NCBI GenBank assembly: GCA_033297205.1
Contig: MU859076.1
Span: forward strand, 210,849-274,848
Source: Pseudoneurospora amorphoporcata
Taxonomy: Eukaryota > Ascomycota > Sordariomycetes > Sordariales > Sordariaceae
Length of the DNA stretch: 64,000 bases
Direction: 5' to 3'
Of this stretch, positions 1 through 10,558 are shown one piece after another. How positions within the stretch are numbered: position 1 is the first letter of the stretch; every line of letters starts with the position of its first letter. Under the pieces are notes generated by a model that worked only from the letters and a program-made list of their open reading frames with translations, did not search any database and was not told the origin of the DNA. Both the position numbers and the translations under genes were made by a program.

Positions 1-2339
1 GAAGGATAGGCCTTTTCCAGTACGAGGCATTCTCGCTTCCTGCTTCAAGGGTAAGTCCATCCCAATTTCACCTGGGAGAGGGAGGAGGAGGGGGGGAAGG
101 GGGGGGGGCTACACATGTTGCATCCTTCCTTTGTTCACCTGTCAAGTTTTGCTTTTGCGGTTGGTCCGTCGCTTCCGGGGGCCTTATGCAACCAAGCTCA
201 GCTCGGTGGCTTTTGCTGGCTTTCGCCATGTCTTGTGTCTGATTGCACTCCATATATCCATCCACAGTCACCATTCTTTGCGTTTGCGTCTTTACCCCTT
301 GGGCGAGGACTAATACTTGCTGTCTCCAGACAACTTCCCACGAAGATGAATCGAGAGCTCCCAGTCGCGAACAGACACGGAGCTCGGCAGGTCGCAACTC
401 ACCGCTTCTTAATCCGCACATCAGGGGCCACGAAATGCATACACCTCCTCTCACGCCGGCTGGCACCGACAGCGTCGACCGAGATCTTCGCCGCGAAGGC
501 GCCCTGACCCAAGAAAGGCGGAGTCACAACCTCATCACTCCTCAGGATTCTTCCCACGAACCGACATCACCTACCTCGCTCCGCAATGTTCAGCTGCCCA
601 CACCCGACGAGCAGCTGCAGAGCTCTTCCACCCCGACTTCGATAGATGCCCGAGAACGTCTTCAGATCACTATTGGTGACCATCGCAAAGGATTATTTTC
701 CGTTGGATCCGGTAGCAGTTCTCCCAGTAGATCTCAGCCTGCGTCCCGTGAATCCAGCCCTTCCCGAGCGGTAGCCGCGTCACAGTTCTACACCCGCCAA
801 CTACCGCCTCCCGGCGATGTCAACGATCCCTACTCGGCAAGCAAACGACCTGCGCAGAAAGGCATTGAGCCTCGCTTCATCTTCCCCAGGAAAAAGAACT
901 CTTCCTCTTTGAGCCTGGTATCCAAGAGCGACAAACGCTCAAAGAAAGATCGCCATGACAACGATGACGACGCTTCAATCCACAGCAGAACCAGCTCGAT
1001 GGCGGATCTGAGGAGGTTCTTCAAACTGGGCAGTCACAAGAACAAGACGAGACCGGCGTCTCCTCCTGCTTCTGTAAGGTCTGCGCCCAAGACTCCGGGA
1101 GTCAAGTCTGCCCAGATTCCGTTCGGCGACGATCACGGTCTCTCTTCTAAATACGGCAAGCTTGGCAAGGTCTTGGGTGCGGGAGCTGGAGGATCCGTCA
1201 GACTCATGAAGCGCAGCGAAGACAATGTGGTCTTTGCCGTCAAGGAGTTCCGACCTCGCCACTCGTACGAGACTGAGCGCGAATATGTCAAGAAGCTTAC
1301 GGCCGAGTATTGCATGGGGTCTTCCTTGCATCATGGCAACATCATCGAAACCCTGGACATTGTCCAGGAGAAGGGCAAATGGTACGAGGTAATGGAGTAC
1401 GCTCCATACGACCTGTTCGCCATCGTCATGACAGGAAAGATGGCTCGAGAGGAGGTCAGTTGCTGCTTCCTTCAGATCTTGAGCGGTGTCACATACCTTC
1501 ACAGCATGGGCCTTGCGCATCGAGATCTGAAGCTCGACAACGTGGTGGTTAGCGAGCATGGCATCATGAAGATTATTGATTTTGGTAGTGCTCATGTTTT
1601 CCGGTATCCGTTTGAGACGACCATTGTTCATGCCTCAGGTGAGTAAAATCTTGGCGGAGTTGCTGGTTGAAGAGTTACTGACCGATTGCAAGGCATCGTT
1701 GGATCCGACCCATATCTTGCCCCCGAGGTGTACGACGAAAAGAAATACGACCCCGAGGCCGTCGATATTTGGTCCTTGGCCATCATTTACTGCTGCATGA
1801 CACTCCGACGTTTCCCATGGAAGGTTCCTCGGTTGACCGACAACTCATTCAAGCTATTCGCTGCAGAGCCTTCGGTCGGACACGACCCCAAGAAGCTTTT
1901 ACCCCCACCCTCAGCCTCCACGTCGGCTCTTTGCGATATTCCGTATAGAGACTACGACCCTCAGAGCATCAGAGGAAGCAGCAACAAGATCGACAAGGTT
2001 CAAGACGACAAGAAGACGACTCCCGATCACAGGCCAACGGCGTCTACAACCAGTGTACAAGGAGAAGCCGGCAGCGAGAAGAAGGAGGTTATCCGCGGTC
2101 CCTGGAGAATCCTCAGGCTTCTCCCAAGGGAAAGCAGGCATGTCATCAGCAGGATGCTTGATCTCGATCCCAAGACACGAGCCAAGATGACGGAAATCCT
2201 TGATGATCCCTGGGTAGCGAACACGGTCATCTGCCGACAAATCGGCCCTGGCAACGTGGCACATGCGGATGACCACACACATATTCTCGAACCCCCATCA
2301 GCACCTGCAGGCACCAAAGATGAGAAGGCTAAACGCTAG
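1..2339 (+). CDS. Sat4/Hal4-like serine/threonine protein kinase, probably 5'-partial
   Basis: Exons are about <1-50 (tentative), 330-1638 and 1693-2339. The first safe in-frame ATG is 435, giving 616 aa. A long Ser/Pro-rich N-terminus precedes a complete kinase domain: the glycine loop LGAGAGGSV, the lysine in FAVKEF, catalytic HRDLKLDN, metal-binding DFG (IIDFGSA), then SDPYLAPEVY and a DIWSLAI segment. The lid insertion after FPWKVPR and the closing RMLDLDPKTRAKM block suit the fungal Sat4/Hal4/Npr1 group, whose members regulate plasma-membrane transporters and ion homeostasis; that role is inferred from family. The 54-nt intron at 1639-1692 has a CTGAC branch site. A strong acceptor at 328-329, with ACTAAT upstream, pairs with GTAAGT at 51. 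The first 50 bases are open in the same frame, so the true start probably lies outside the window. Confidence 0.88.
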
Positions 2340-3357
2340 AAGTGGAGCCTTCGCCAGAAAACATATCAAATACAGGACGGCTTCTTAGGGGTGCAGGATG
2401 CCACCAACACCTGGGGTAGGAAGAGAATGGGTATCTGAAGGGGATTTGTGGAGGGTTCTCTGGGCTTATTATCGGAAAGACCGGACATACGTTATTAGTG
2501 TAGTATATGGGCATTGTTACCAATTTCCCCTCAGTTGGTGTCTGTCACCTCGTGAGGCAGCGCTTTTTCGTCATTTTTTCGGGCGTTTTGGGATTTGGGA
2601 AGATAGCGCTTGGGTTGGCTTTGGTTGTCCACGCAAAGATTCAGTATAAGGGGGGCCCGGGTTCCAGGCATACAGCGTTCATCTTTTCTTCTGCTCCTCT
2701 CCGGTAAGGCTAGAAGGTGGTATGGCTAGGCCAGACATATTTTGGGAGATGGGGCATTGAGCAATGTTAAGTGTATAAAGGTCGCTCGCTTTGTACTTAT
2801 AGAGTGCAGTTAATAATGGGGTAAAGTGATAAAAAGTTAGATGGACAGCTGGTCGGCCGTGAGACATGTGATAGCGGTGATAATGATGATCTTCCAAGAC
2901 GAAATGGGGTCGAGATGGAAGTTTGGAGTCCAGGTTACCCCTTATTATATAGATAGACGAGACCTTCATGCGTGTCGACGTGTGTTTTGTCATGGTGACC
3001 GGAGCAACGGACGGAGCCGCTGCGCAGGCCGATCCACCGTTCCCCGGCCAGGCCGGGCGTGTTACCCCAGCTTCGCGCAGCCAATCAGAAATAGGCAGGC
3101 TGCCCGTTTTGGCGGGATTGCCGGTGACGTACCGAGTCGGTAGGGATAAACAGCAACTCCGGGCCCATTAAAAAATGGAGCGGCATCTTCTAGATGCGTA
3201 TCGAAGCTCGTACAAGGGTCATCAAAAGTCGCGATCCCGCCAGCCTAAATACCCAAGCTCTCTCTCTCCCTCTCAGTTCCGCCGTCCTCGTCCATCCTCA
3301 CGCCCAATCTCACCTGTCGAATCCCCCGTCGTCGTTCACCGTTCAAATACGTTAAAA
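2340..3357. other. Intergenic: kinase 3' region and Hsp10 promoter
   Basis: I see no gene here. The right half should hold the Hsp10 promoter. A CCAAT box lies at 3081-3085. At 3188-3194 there is TTCTAGA with GAA a few bases further on, which is an imperfect heat-shock-element-like arrangement. A pyrimidine-rich run at about 3254-3300, just before the start codon, probably marks the 5' UTR. Regulatory readings are inference. Confidence 0.5.
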
Positions 3358-4259
3358 TGGTGAGCACATACCTCCCGCCCGAGACGCCCAATCGCACTTC
3401 GCCGCCGGGGACAAGGAAGCGCCAGATAGAGAGAGCTACATACTGCGGCAGCATTGCGTAGCTATCGGGAAGCTAGCAATTGCGCTTTATGACCGGTGGC
3501 TAGCACATGGCACAACCGGACACCCGGCGGCAAGCACCACGACACGATTGGCTCCGAAGGCACAAGACGACAACAGCATAAAGACGAAAGACAGTGACTA
3601 ACATGTTATTGTTCTCGTTACCATAGGCCACCACCGTCCGCTCCATCAAGTCCCTCGTCCCCCTCCTTGACCGCGTCCTCGTCCAGCGCGTCAAGGCCGA
3701 GGCCAAGACTGCCTCTGGCATCTTCCTTCCCGAGTCCTCCGTTAAGGACCTCAACGAGGCCAAGGTCCTCGCTGTCGGCCCCGGTGCCTTCGACAAGGAC
3801 GGCAAGCGTCTCCCCATGGGCGTCAACACTGGCGACCGCGTCCTCATCCCTCAGGTACGTCAGAGTGCCACCACTGTATACCATGCCGATGCGGGGCAGA
3901 TGGGCGGTTACAGATCAAAGTTATTTGTCTGTAACATCCAGGAGCAATGCACGCATGCATAGGCTTTTATATGAAGGAAGGAAGAAGATCGGATGAAAGA
4001 TTCTAATACGCTCTTTAACAGTACGGTGGTTCCCCCGTCAAGGTCGGCGAGGAGGAGTACACTCTCTTCCGCGATAGCGAGTAAGTTACACCACACACAC
4101 ACATCCGCAGATCCTGTCTGTGATCGGAGGCGGGGGGAGAGAAACTTTCCCCGGCCGGTTTATGCAAACATACATACACACATACAATACATACAGGCAA
4201 AGACGGTTACTGACATCTGCGTTCTCTTCAACAGGATCCTTGCCAAGATCAACGAGTAA
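3358..4259 (+). CDS. hsp10: Mitochondrial 10-kDa co-chaperonin Hsp10 (GroES/Cpn10)
   Basis: Four exons: 3358-3360, 3627-3854, 4022-4080 and 4235-4259, giving 104 aa, the usual length for the family. The product begins with Met-Ala-Thr-Thr-Val, followed by a Cpn10 fold with LVPLLDRVLVQRV near the N-terminus, the mobile-loop region KTASGIFLPES, VGPGAFDKDGKRLPM, GDRVLIPQYGG and the terminal LFRDSEILAKINE. In the mitochondrial matrix Hsp10 caps the Hsp60 double ring and drives folding of imported proteins. The first coding exon is only the ATG, with a GTGAGC donor directly after it. Introns of 266, 167 and 154 nt are longer than most in this window. Exon phases join cleanly, so identity and structure are secure. 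Confidence 0.97.
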
Positions 4260-5763
4260 ACCACCCGTTGACTCAGCATAAAACACAAAAAAGCAAAATA
4301 TAAACGATACCCTCAGTTCATGATTCTTATGACAAATATCACAAGTGTACCACTATGTAATGTACCAATAGAAAACCAACATTTCACACAACAGCTAAGC
4401 GGAGAGGTTGGCACAGTTGACATGAAAACGTGGGCATGAGGAGGTTCCGTCGGCAATTGCATGGTAACGGCTTTGGTTATAGGAAATGACATCTCAATTC
4501 ATTACTTTTGTGACAGTTATAACTTGAGGCGAGATGAAGTGCCAGCTTGTCACTTTCTCTTCAGTCGACTCTTCACATCCCCCACTCGTCCGAAATTCCG
4601 ATTCAGCATACGATATTCTTGCCCGCTCTCCGGTCTCAAGTTAAGCAAACATATTTCTGACACATGTCCGGTCTCATGATCATGGTACTGCCAGTACGGT
4701 TGGGTCTAGATCTGATATACTAGACGAGACGAGACGAGTCGTGGCTGTTGATTCATACTACTGCTCTCATCCACGGAAGCACAAGCTTCTCTCTCGTCAC
4801 GCATGCCTGTCTCGTTCAATCTTGTGCCTGACAACCGCAGGCAAACAAAGACAGCGTGTAGCACGTTACAGCAAGCGGGCAGGGACAGGTGAGAGCTGTG
4901 CCGGCGATAGGCGTGATCTGGTTCGAGATCTCGACAACAACGGAACGGGAGGGGAAGGTTGAAGAGTGAGCCAACACCAAACTCACAATCCAAAACCAAC
5001 ACCAACACCACCAAGACCGACACAAACATCTGGCCAACGACACCAGTCAAAGAGCAAGCAATCAACAGTCAGTCAATAGCGCGGAAACTCCTGCGATGCA
5101 GCTCTCAGACTACTGATTGAAAACTGCGCGCGTCAAAAGTGAGACGAGACGAGTAAGAAACAACAAGACGAGAGAGCAGAAAAGTGGCGCATATAACGGC
5201 GACGCATATGACGAGATCAAGAGCCAAAACATAACAAATCCGGGTCCGGACCAGGTCTCGTTCAGAGGGTGCTCGCCCACCTGTGCCTACGAGACATTTG
5301 GATTTAGACACTGCTCATGTTTAACTCACCTGGACCTATACCAGATGTTGAAAAGTCCAAAACCCCATGCCCGACGTCCACCATAACGCACCTATCCACC
5401 ATCTTCGGAAGTTTTGAGACGAATGTTTGGTTTGGCTGGATATCTAATCTGCAGTGTTGCCTACCCATGGACCGGAGCACCCTCAGCCCTGGTCCATCTT
5501 GAAACATTAAAACATTTCGCCCTCCCCATGCCCTTCTAGGCTGCCCATGTGTTTTTATGACAATCCTCATGTCGGTCACCTTTTCCCTATGGTGGATATC
5601 CAATGTTGCGGCTGGTGGGTGTGTTCACCTCGGAACATCTCGATCGACAGAGATTAGCCTCTTCAATTCGAGGCGAGTGTTTCATTCCATCACTTCACTT
5701 CACCTCACCCAGTAGACGAAAAAGTCGATACTCGCGGCGGAGATTGCCTCGTGGGAGGTTGTG

Positions 5764-5806
<43 letters not shown>
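5764..5806 (+). repeat. Poly(A) tract, 43 nt
   Basis: An uninterrupted run of 43 A sits between GTTGTG and GGAAGCC. No flanking target-site duplication is visible by eye. It may be a homopolymer expansion or the tail of an unrecognised retro-inserted fragment. Confidence 0.95.
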
Positions 5807-5808
<2 letters not shown>

Positions 5809-6704
5809 AAGCCGCATAAATCGGTATATTGAACAATCCATACCTTGCAGCAGCAGCAACCAACACGACAATGTCTTTCTTTATCCCCCTCTCTCCCCTT
5901 TCGCGCGCGCGCGCACGCCAGTGCCCAACCATGTTCCATTTGCGTCCGAGCGCACATTGGATTTGCATTTTCTTCATTTCATTATCATGTTGTGCTTCGC
6001 ACCTGTCTCTCTGCTTGTTCGCGGCGTCGCAAATGTCGTGGACCCCGAAACCCACTCACCACCCAGGAGAACTTGGCAGGCACAGTTCAGCCTCTGTGCC
6101 TCTTGCTGTTCTTCTCATCCCGGAATCCGATTTGCTTGTTTGACAATGATGTTATTATTTTTCGCTTGGCTGATTGCTTATGCCCCTGATTCACCCACCA
6201 TATCCATTGGAGAGACTGTTTTCAAAGTTGGTTGTTCTCTCGCAGGACAGGAGAAACAGAGAGAATATACCGAGGGCCACAGTAGCAGAGGGTCAGAGAG
6301 AGGAAAAATCCCGAGAGCATCATGCCTGTCACTCGGACAGATTATATTACCACTGTTCATTTATCCACCTTCACGGGCAGTGAACCCAACCCAAACATCA
6401 CCTGGATTCGATATACGAGGCACCAGAAAAAACAAATGTTTCGAAACAGAGATAGCGCGAGTGCGAGAGGGCCGAGGAGGTCCTTCAATATAAGCGCCAC
6501 CTCTCCGCGGCTACCAACAATTTGGGCATTCCAGCGAACCAACGGGAGTCGTTGGGTCGTTTGGCATGTCCGACTCCACGGATCTCCAGTTGGATGAAAC
6601 ACAGACGGGTTCTCTTGGCGGTACAATTCCCCCGGCGGCGGACTGCGCCATTCCCAGGCGGCTTGCCAGGGTCTAACAGGGCAAAGCAGGGGTTTTGAAT
6701 GACC

Positions 6705-6721
6705 GGGGGGGGGGGGGGGGG
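6705..6721 (+). repeat. Poly(G) tract, 17 nt, next to the assembly gap
   Basis: A run of 17 G lies about 95 bases left of the N gap and is followed by A-rich and C-rich runs. Homopolymers of this type commonly break assemblies, which probably explains the gap. Confidence 0.9.
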
Positions 6722-6815
6722 CGGGCGGCCCTCGCCAGAAAAAAAAAACAAAAAACACCAAGTTTTAGGTATAGACATAATAACACAACAAAAAAAAGCA
6801 CCCCCCCCGCCGAGC

Positions 6816-6825
6816 NNNNNNNNNN
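6816..6825. other. Assembly gap (10 N)
   Basis: Ten consecutive N. The true length of missing sequence is unknown. Frames crossing this point cannot be interpreted. Confidence 0.99.
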
Positions 6826-8418
6826 CCGCTGGAATGCAACTGAGATCGACAACCAGCCATTGTTGGCTTTTCCATTTCTCCCGACTTCCTCTCATTCTCC
6901 CCCTGGCGATCTTGGCTTCCATTTCGATTTTCCTTCCGCTTCTCACCTCAGCTTTCCCCTCTTCGTTTCGCTTCCGAACGGGGAAGTAGAATTTAGTTTC
7001 ACATCGCACTACGCACACCACATGCTGACTGTGCTGCTCGCTCGTTTCGTCGGGTGGCATCCCGTCGTTGCCAAGTTCCCTGATTTGACATATGACATAT
7101 GTCACGGCACCATAGGAGGCCCCAGGGCAGAGGATGACTGCAGCGGGACGGGGGCCACGGCAGGAAAGACGAGAAAACTATCTGCACTTTGCTTCTATTC
7201 TCATGAGGTGTCGTGAGACTAGTCGTAAACAGGTCTCTCTCTCCCCTCCTTTCGGACGCAATCACGAAGCAGTTTTAACCGACCCGACCGACCTCACTAC
7301 TGCAAGCGTAGAGTACCTCTAGACGCGGGGGAGGGGAGGGGGGTTGATAGGCCAAACAGGTCAAATGGGAGCTAACTGTCGGTTGGGCTTCTATGAGAGT
7401 ATGGCGGAGATGGATTCCATTCACAGTTCACACTCCCTAACTCCAATCCCTCGATCAGTCACTCGGGCATGTCACATCGTCACAACCGAAACGCTGACAT
7501 CCATATTGCCCCCTTCCATGCCTATCATATGAGCACAACACCAAAGGTCGGGTACACTGCAGTGGCAGTCTGGCAGTCTGCCGACTTTGATACTAGCAGG
7601 GCCGACAGTCGAAACAGTCAACTTCTGAGGCCCTGTTCCTTGCGTCATGGGTCCGGGTCTGACTGAGGCTTGCTTGCAAAGCTCCGGCGGCGGCGTTTGT
7701 GTCTCCTTCCTCATATCCTCTTTTTGCCCGAGAAGCGGGCGTTTGCCTGTTGTTTCTGAGGTTCTTGATGGCCTGGTTGGTCAACATCTCATGGATCATT
7801 CAAGGGTACCTTACCTTGTCGAGGACCAGGAGCTTATCTTGCTATACCTCACCAACGGAACTGAACCCTACCAGTCGACGAGGGGGGTCAGCCGCCGCCC
7901 GAGGACGCTAGAAAGGTAAGGGTAAGTTCTAGGGTAGGACCACGGCCAGGTACAGTGCAGTTGCAGTGATGGAAGGGTCGGGTAGCACTCGGTATTCTGA
8001 CATCCCTGGCCTGTCTTCATTGCTTCTTGTGGGTTTTCCCATTCTGTATATATCCCTTTGTGTTCCCTTCTTTTCTCTTGTATCTTCTCTCCTGTTACTT
8101 AACCCTTCCTTTAACCGCCCGAGCTTGGTGTTGCTTTTTCTCCCCCTTCCTTCCTTTGGAGCCTTCTCAGCGTTTCGCAGAAACAGACTAGAGGTCTGTC
8201 ATCCGGTCTTTTCTCTCCCTGCCTACCTTCCTTCATTCATTGAAATAAACTGGTGATCCATTTTGACACGGCTTCACTGGATATTGCTTGTCGGCCTTCC
8301 TTCGACACACACACAGACAGAAAGGTCACTTGACTTTTCTTCAGAACTTTCGACTTCACTTTTCGTGGCTGGCCACACATTAACGTTTACACCCAAGAAG
8401 ACACAATCATCTGCCATT

Positions 8419-9864
8419 ATGCGTTCCTCCACTGTCCTCGCCGGTCTGGCGACTGTTCTTGCCCCATTGGCTTCAGCCCATACTGTCCTCACAACTGTTT
8501 TCGTCAACGACAAGAACCAAGGAGATGGTACCGGTATCCGTATGCCCCTGGATGGCAGCACCAGCACCTCTCCCATTATCAACATGAACAGTAATGACAT
8601 GATCTGTGGTAAGTTTTGGTCTCCCTTCCCACTTATAGCAGACCTCGAAGACAGACTGACACTCACACCATCAACAGGCAGAGACGGTCTCAAGAAGGTC
8701 AGCTACACCATCCCCGCCACCGCCGGGTCCAAGATGAGCTTCGAGTTCCGCGCCTACGCCGACGGCAGCAAGCCCGGCTTCATCGACGACTCGCACCAGG
8801 GTCCTGTATCCGTCTACGCCAAGTCCGTCTCCGACTTTGACCAAAACCCGGGCGGCTCCGGCTGGTTCAAGATCTGGCACGACGGCTATGACGAGGCCAC
8901 CAAGAAGTGGGCAGTCCAGAAGATTATCGACACCAACGGCATTCTCAGCATCAGCCTGCCCGAGGGCATGCCCACGGGCGCCTACTTGCTCCGCACCGAG
9001 GTGATCGCCATGCAGAACGTCACCACCATCTCCGAGGGCAACTGGGTCGTCGAACCCCAATTCTACGTCAACTGCGCGCAGGTCTACCTCCAGGGCTCCT
9101 CCTCCGGCCAGCTCTCCATCCCCAAGGACAAGGAAGCCTCCATCCCCGGCCACGTCCACCCCTCCGACAAGGGCCTCCACTTCAACATGTACGATATGGA
9201 GGGTTCTCTCCCTTACGTGATCCCCGGCCCTAAGCTCTTCCGCCCTTCTATTTCTGGCGCCGCCAACGCCAAAGCAGCCCTCACCATCCCGACCGAGTTC
9301 CCCGGCGCCGTGCCCGACAACTGCATCCTCAAGAACGCCAACTGGTGCGGCTTCGAAGTGCCCTCCTACACCAACGAAGACGGATGCTGGGCGGCCACGG
9401 ACAACTGCTGGGCCCAGAGCAACAAGTGTTTCGCTGATGCCCCGCCCTCGGGCCAGAAGGGGTGCCACGTGTGGGAGAAGGAGAAGTGCCAGGTTCTTCA
9501 GGATTCGTGCTTTGCGAAGCAGTTCACCGGCCCGCCGAACAAGGGCAAGGTGTGGGGGGATGTGACGGTCAAGACGAGCGTCACTGTGCCGGGCGTGATG
9601 AAGGGGGCGGATCTGGCTGATGATGATGCTGTCCCTGAAGCTGTCGACAACAACACCAACAACAACGTCGTCAAACCAGTGGATAACACCAACGTCCACA
9701 TCCCCGCCGCTACGACCTTCATCACCTCCTCTTCCGTCCCTTCCAAATCTGTCACCACTATCCCCGCTGCTGCTACTGAGACTAGGTCCGTCAGTTGCGG
9801 CAGGGGTGACAAGAAGCAGAAGAGGAGGATGCACATTAACAGGCATAAGCGCGCCGACTTCTAA
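8419..9864 (+). CDS. Secreted AA9 lytic polysaccharide monooxygenase (former GH61), atypical second sphere
   Basis: Two exons, 8419-8608 and 8678-9864, encode 458 aa. Signal peptide residues 1-20 end in Ala-Ser-Ala, so mature His21 becomes the N-terminal copper ligand. The second brace histidine is His103 in SHQGPVSVY. The axial Tyr193 and Gln191 lie in EPQFYVNCAQVYL. These features define AA9, copper enzymes that oxidatively cleave cellulose or related glucans outside the cell. The usual second-sphere histidine of the LRHE motif is replaced: here it reads LLRTE (Thr170). No CBM1 is present. Instead a Cys-rich segment (about 279-341, roughly nine Cys) is followed by a Ser/Thr-rich linker and a very basic tail ending RHKRADF. 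The 69-nt intron is a multiple of three without a stop. The start was chosen at the signal peptide, although the frame opens earlier. Confidence 0.94.
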   Translation: MRSSTVLAGLATVLAPLASAHTVLTTVFVNDKNQGDGTGIRMPLDGSTSTSPIINMNSNDMICGKFWSPFPLIADLEDRLTLTPSTGRDGLKKVSYTIPATAGSKMSFEFRAYADGSKPGFIDDSHQGPVSVYAKSVSDFDQNPGGSGWFKIWHDGYDEATKKWAVQKIIDTNGILSISLPEGMPTGAYLLRTEVIAMQNVTTISEGNWVVEPQFYVNCAQVYLQGSSSGQLSIPKDKEASIPGHVHPSDKGLHFNMYDMEGSLPYVIPGPKLFRPSISGAANAKAALTIPTEFPGAVPDNCILKNANWCGFEVPSYTNEDGCWAATDNCWAQSNKCFADAPPSGQKGCHVWEKEKCQVLQDSCFAKQFTGPPNKGKVWGDVTVKTSVTVPGVMKGADLADDDAVPEAVDNNTNNNVVKPVDNTNVHIPAATTFITSSSVPSKSVTTIPAAATETRSVSCGRGDKKQKRRMHINRHKRADF

Positions 9865-10558
9865 ATGGCCCTTTCTAAGCTTGATGATGATGGATGATCT
9901 TTGTCGATAGGGTGGCTAGATGGCTAGCAAAATATTCGCTTCTTCACTGTCCTTTATGACATGACATATTTTTCTTCACTTCTTTTTTTTTACAATCTAT
10001 TTTTTTGGGCATTTTGGGGGATGGAAAATTTACAAAACTCTTGGTTCTTGGATGACGTTAAAGGGTGTACTTGACGCCCCCAACCGGCATTGCATGTTCG
10101 ATTCTTTCTGGATACTTGATAGATGAACGTAAAACATTCCGGGTAGCAGAAAAAGATTTACAAAGCCATGAATGACTCAAATTTTGTGCCCAATTGGAGT
10201 ATCTTGTTGTGACAATGAATAGCAAATGTCTAAACTGTGTATTCCGATATCGTAGCGTATGAACCTACTACGCAATCTTGATCAAGGTCGTAGATGAGGT
10301 GATGCAACAACCGCAATTTTGCTTCATGATGATAAGAGATTACCAACCTCTTGCCTTCCATATGGCCATACATACCATGGCAACTTGTAGTCCACCATGA
10401 CCGAACTCAATAAGCACCAGTGCCGTGATGCATAAGATCTAACCCAGCAAACAACCATACAGTTGCAATACATAAATCCAGGCCCCGGCTACTCCTTTAT
10501 CCATCTAGCCAGCCATAAACTTTTCCACATGATATTCACAGTCCATATTCTAGACGGT
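9865..10558. other. Intergenic between convergent AA9 and SNF2 genes
   Basis: About 700 bases, AT-rich, with T runs near 9985-10005. It should contain both 3' UTRs and polyadenylation signals. No gene seen. Confidence 0.6.

Larger units (their letters stand above)
4260..8418. other. 4.2-kb intergenic region upstream of the AA9 gene
   Basis: No supported gene. The open frames here are short, lack recognisable domains, and several run through homopolymers. The region holds short tandem stretches (GAGAC units near 4722-4738, CCAACA-like units near 4990-5010), an A43 run, a G17 run and an assembly gap. The last 400 bases are pyrimidine-rich and probably include the promoter and 5' UTR of the AA9 gene, preceded by a TATA-like TGTATATAT near 8045. 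Confidence 0.5.

Noticed and set aside
5700..6055. Frames with long poly-Phe runs
   Set aside because: They are produced by translating the A43 homopolymer.
8671..9846. 391-codon minus-strand frame
   Set aside because: Antisense to the AA9 gene, where sense domains are unmistakable.
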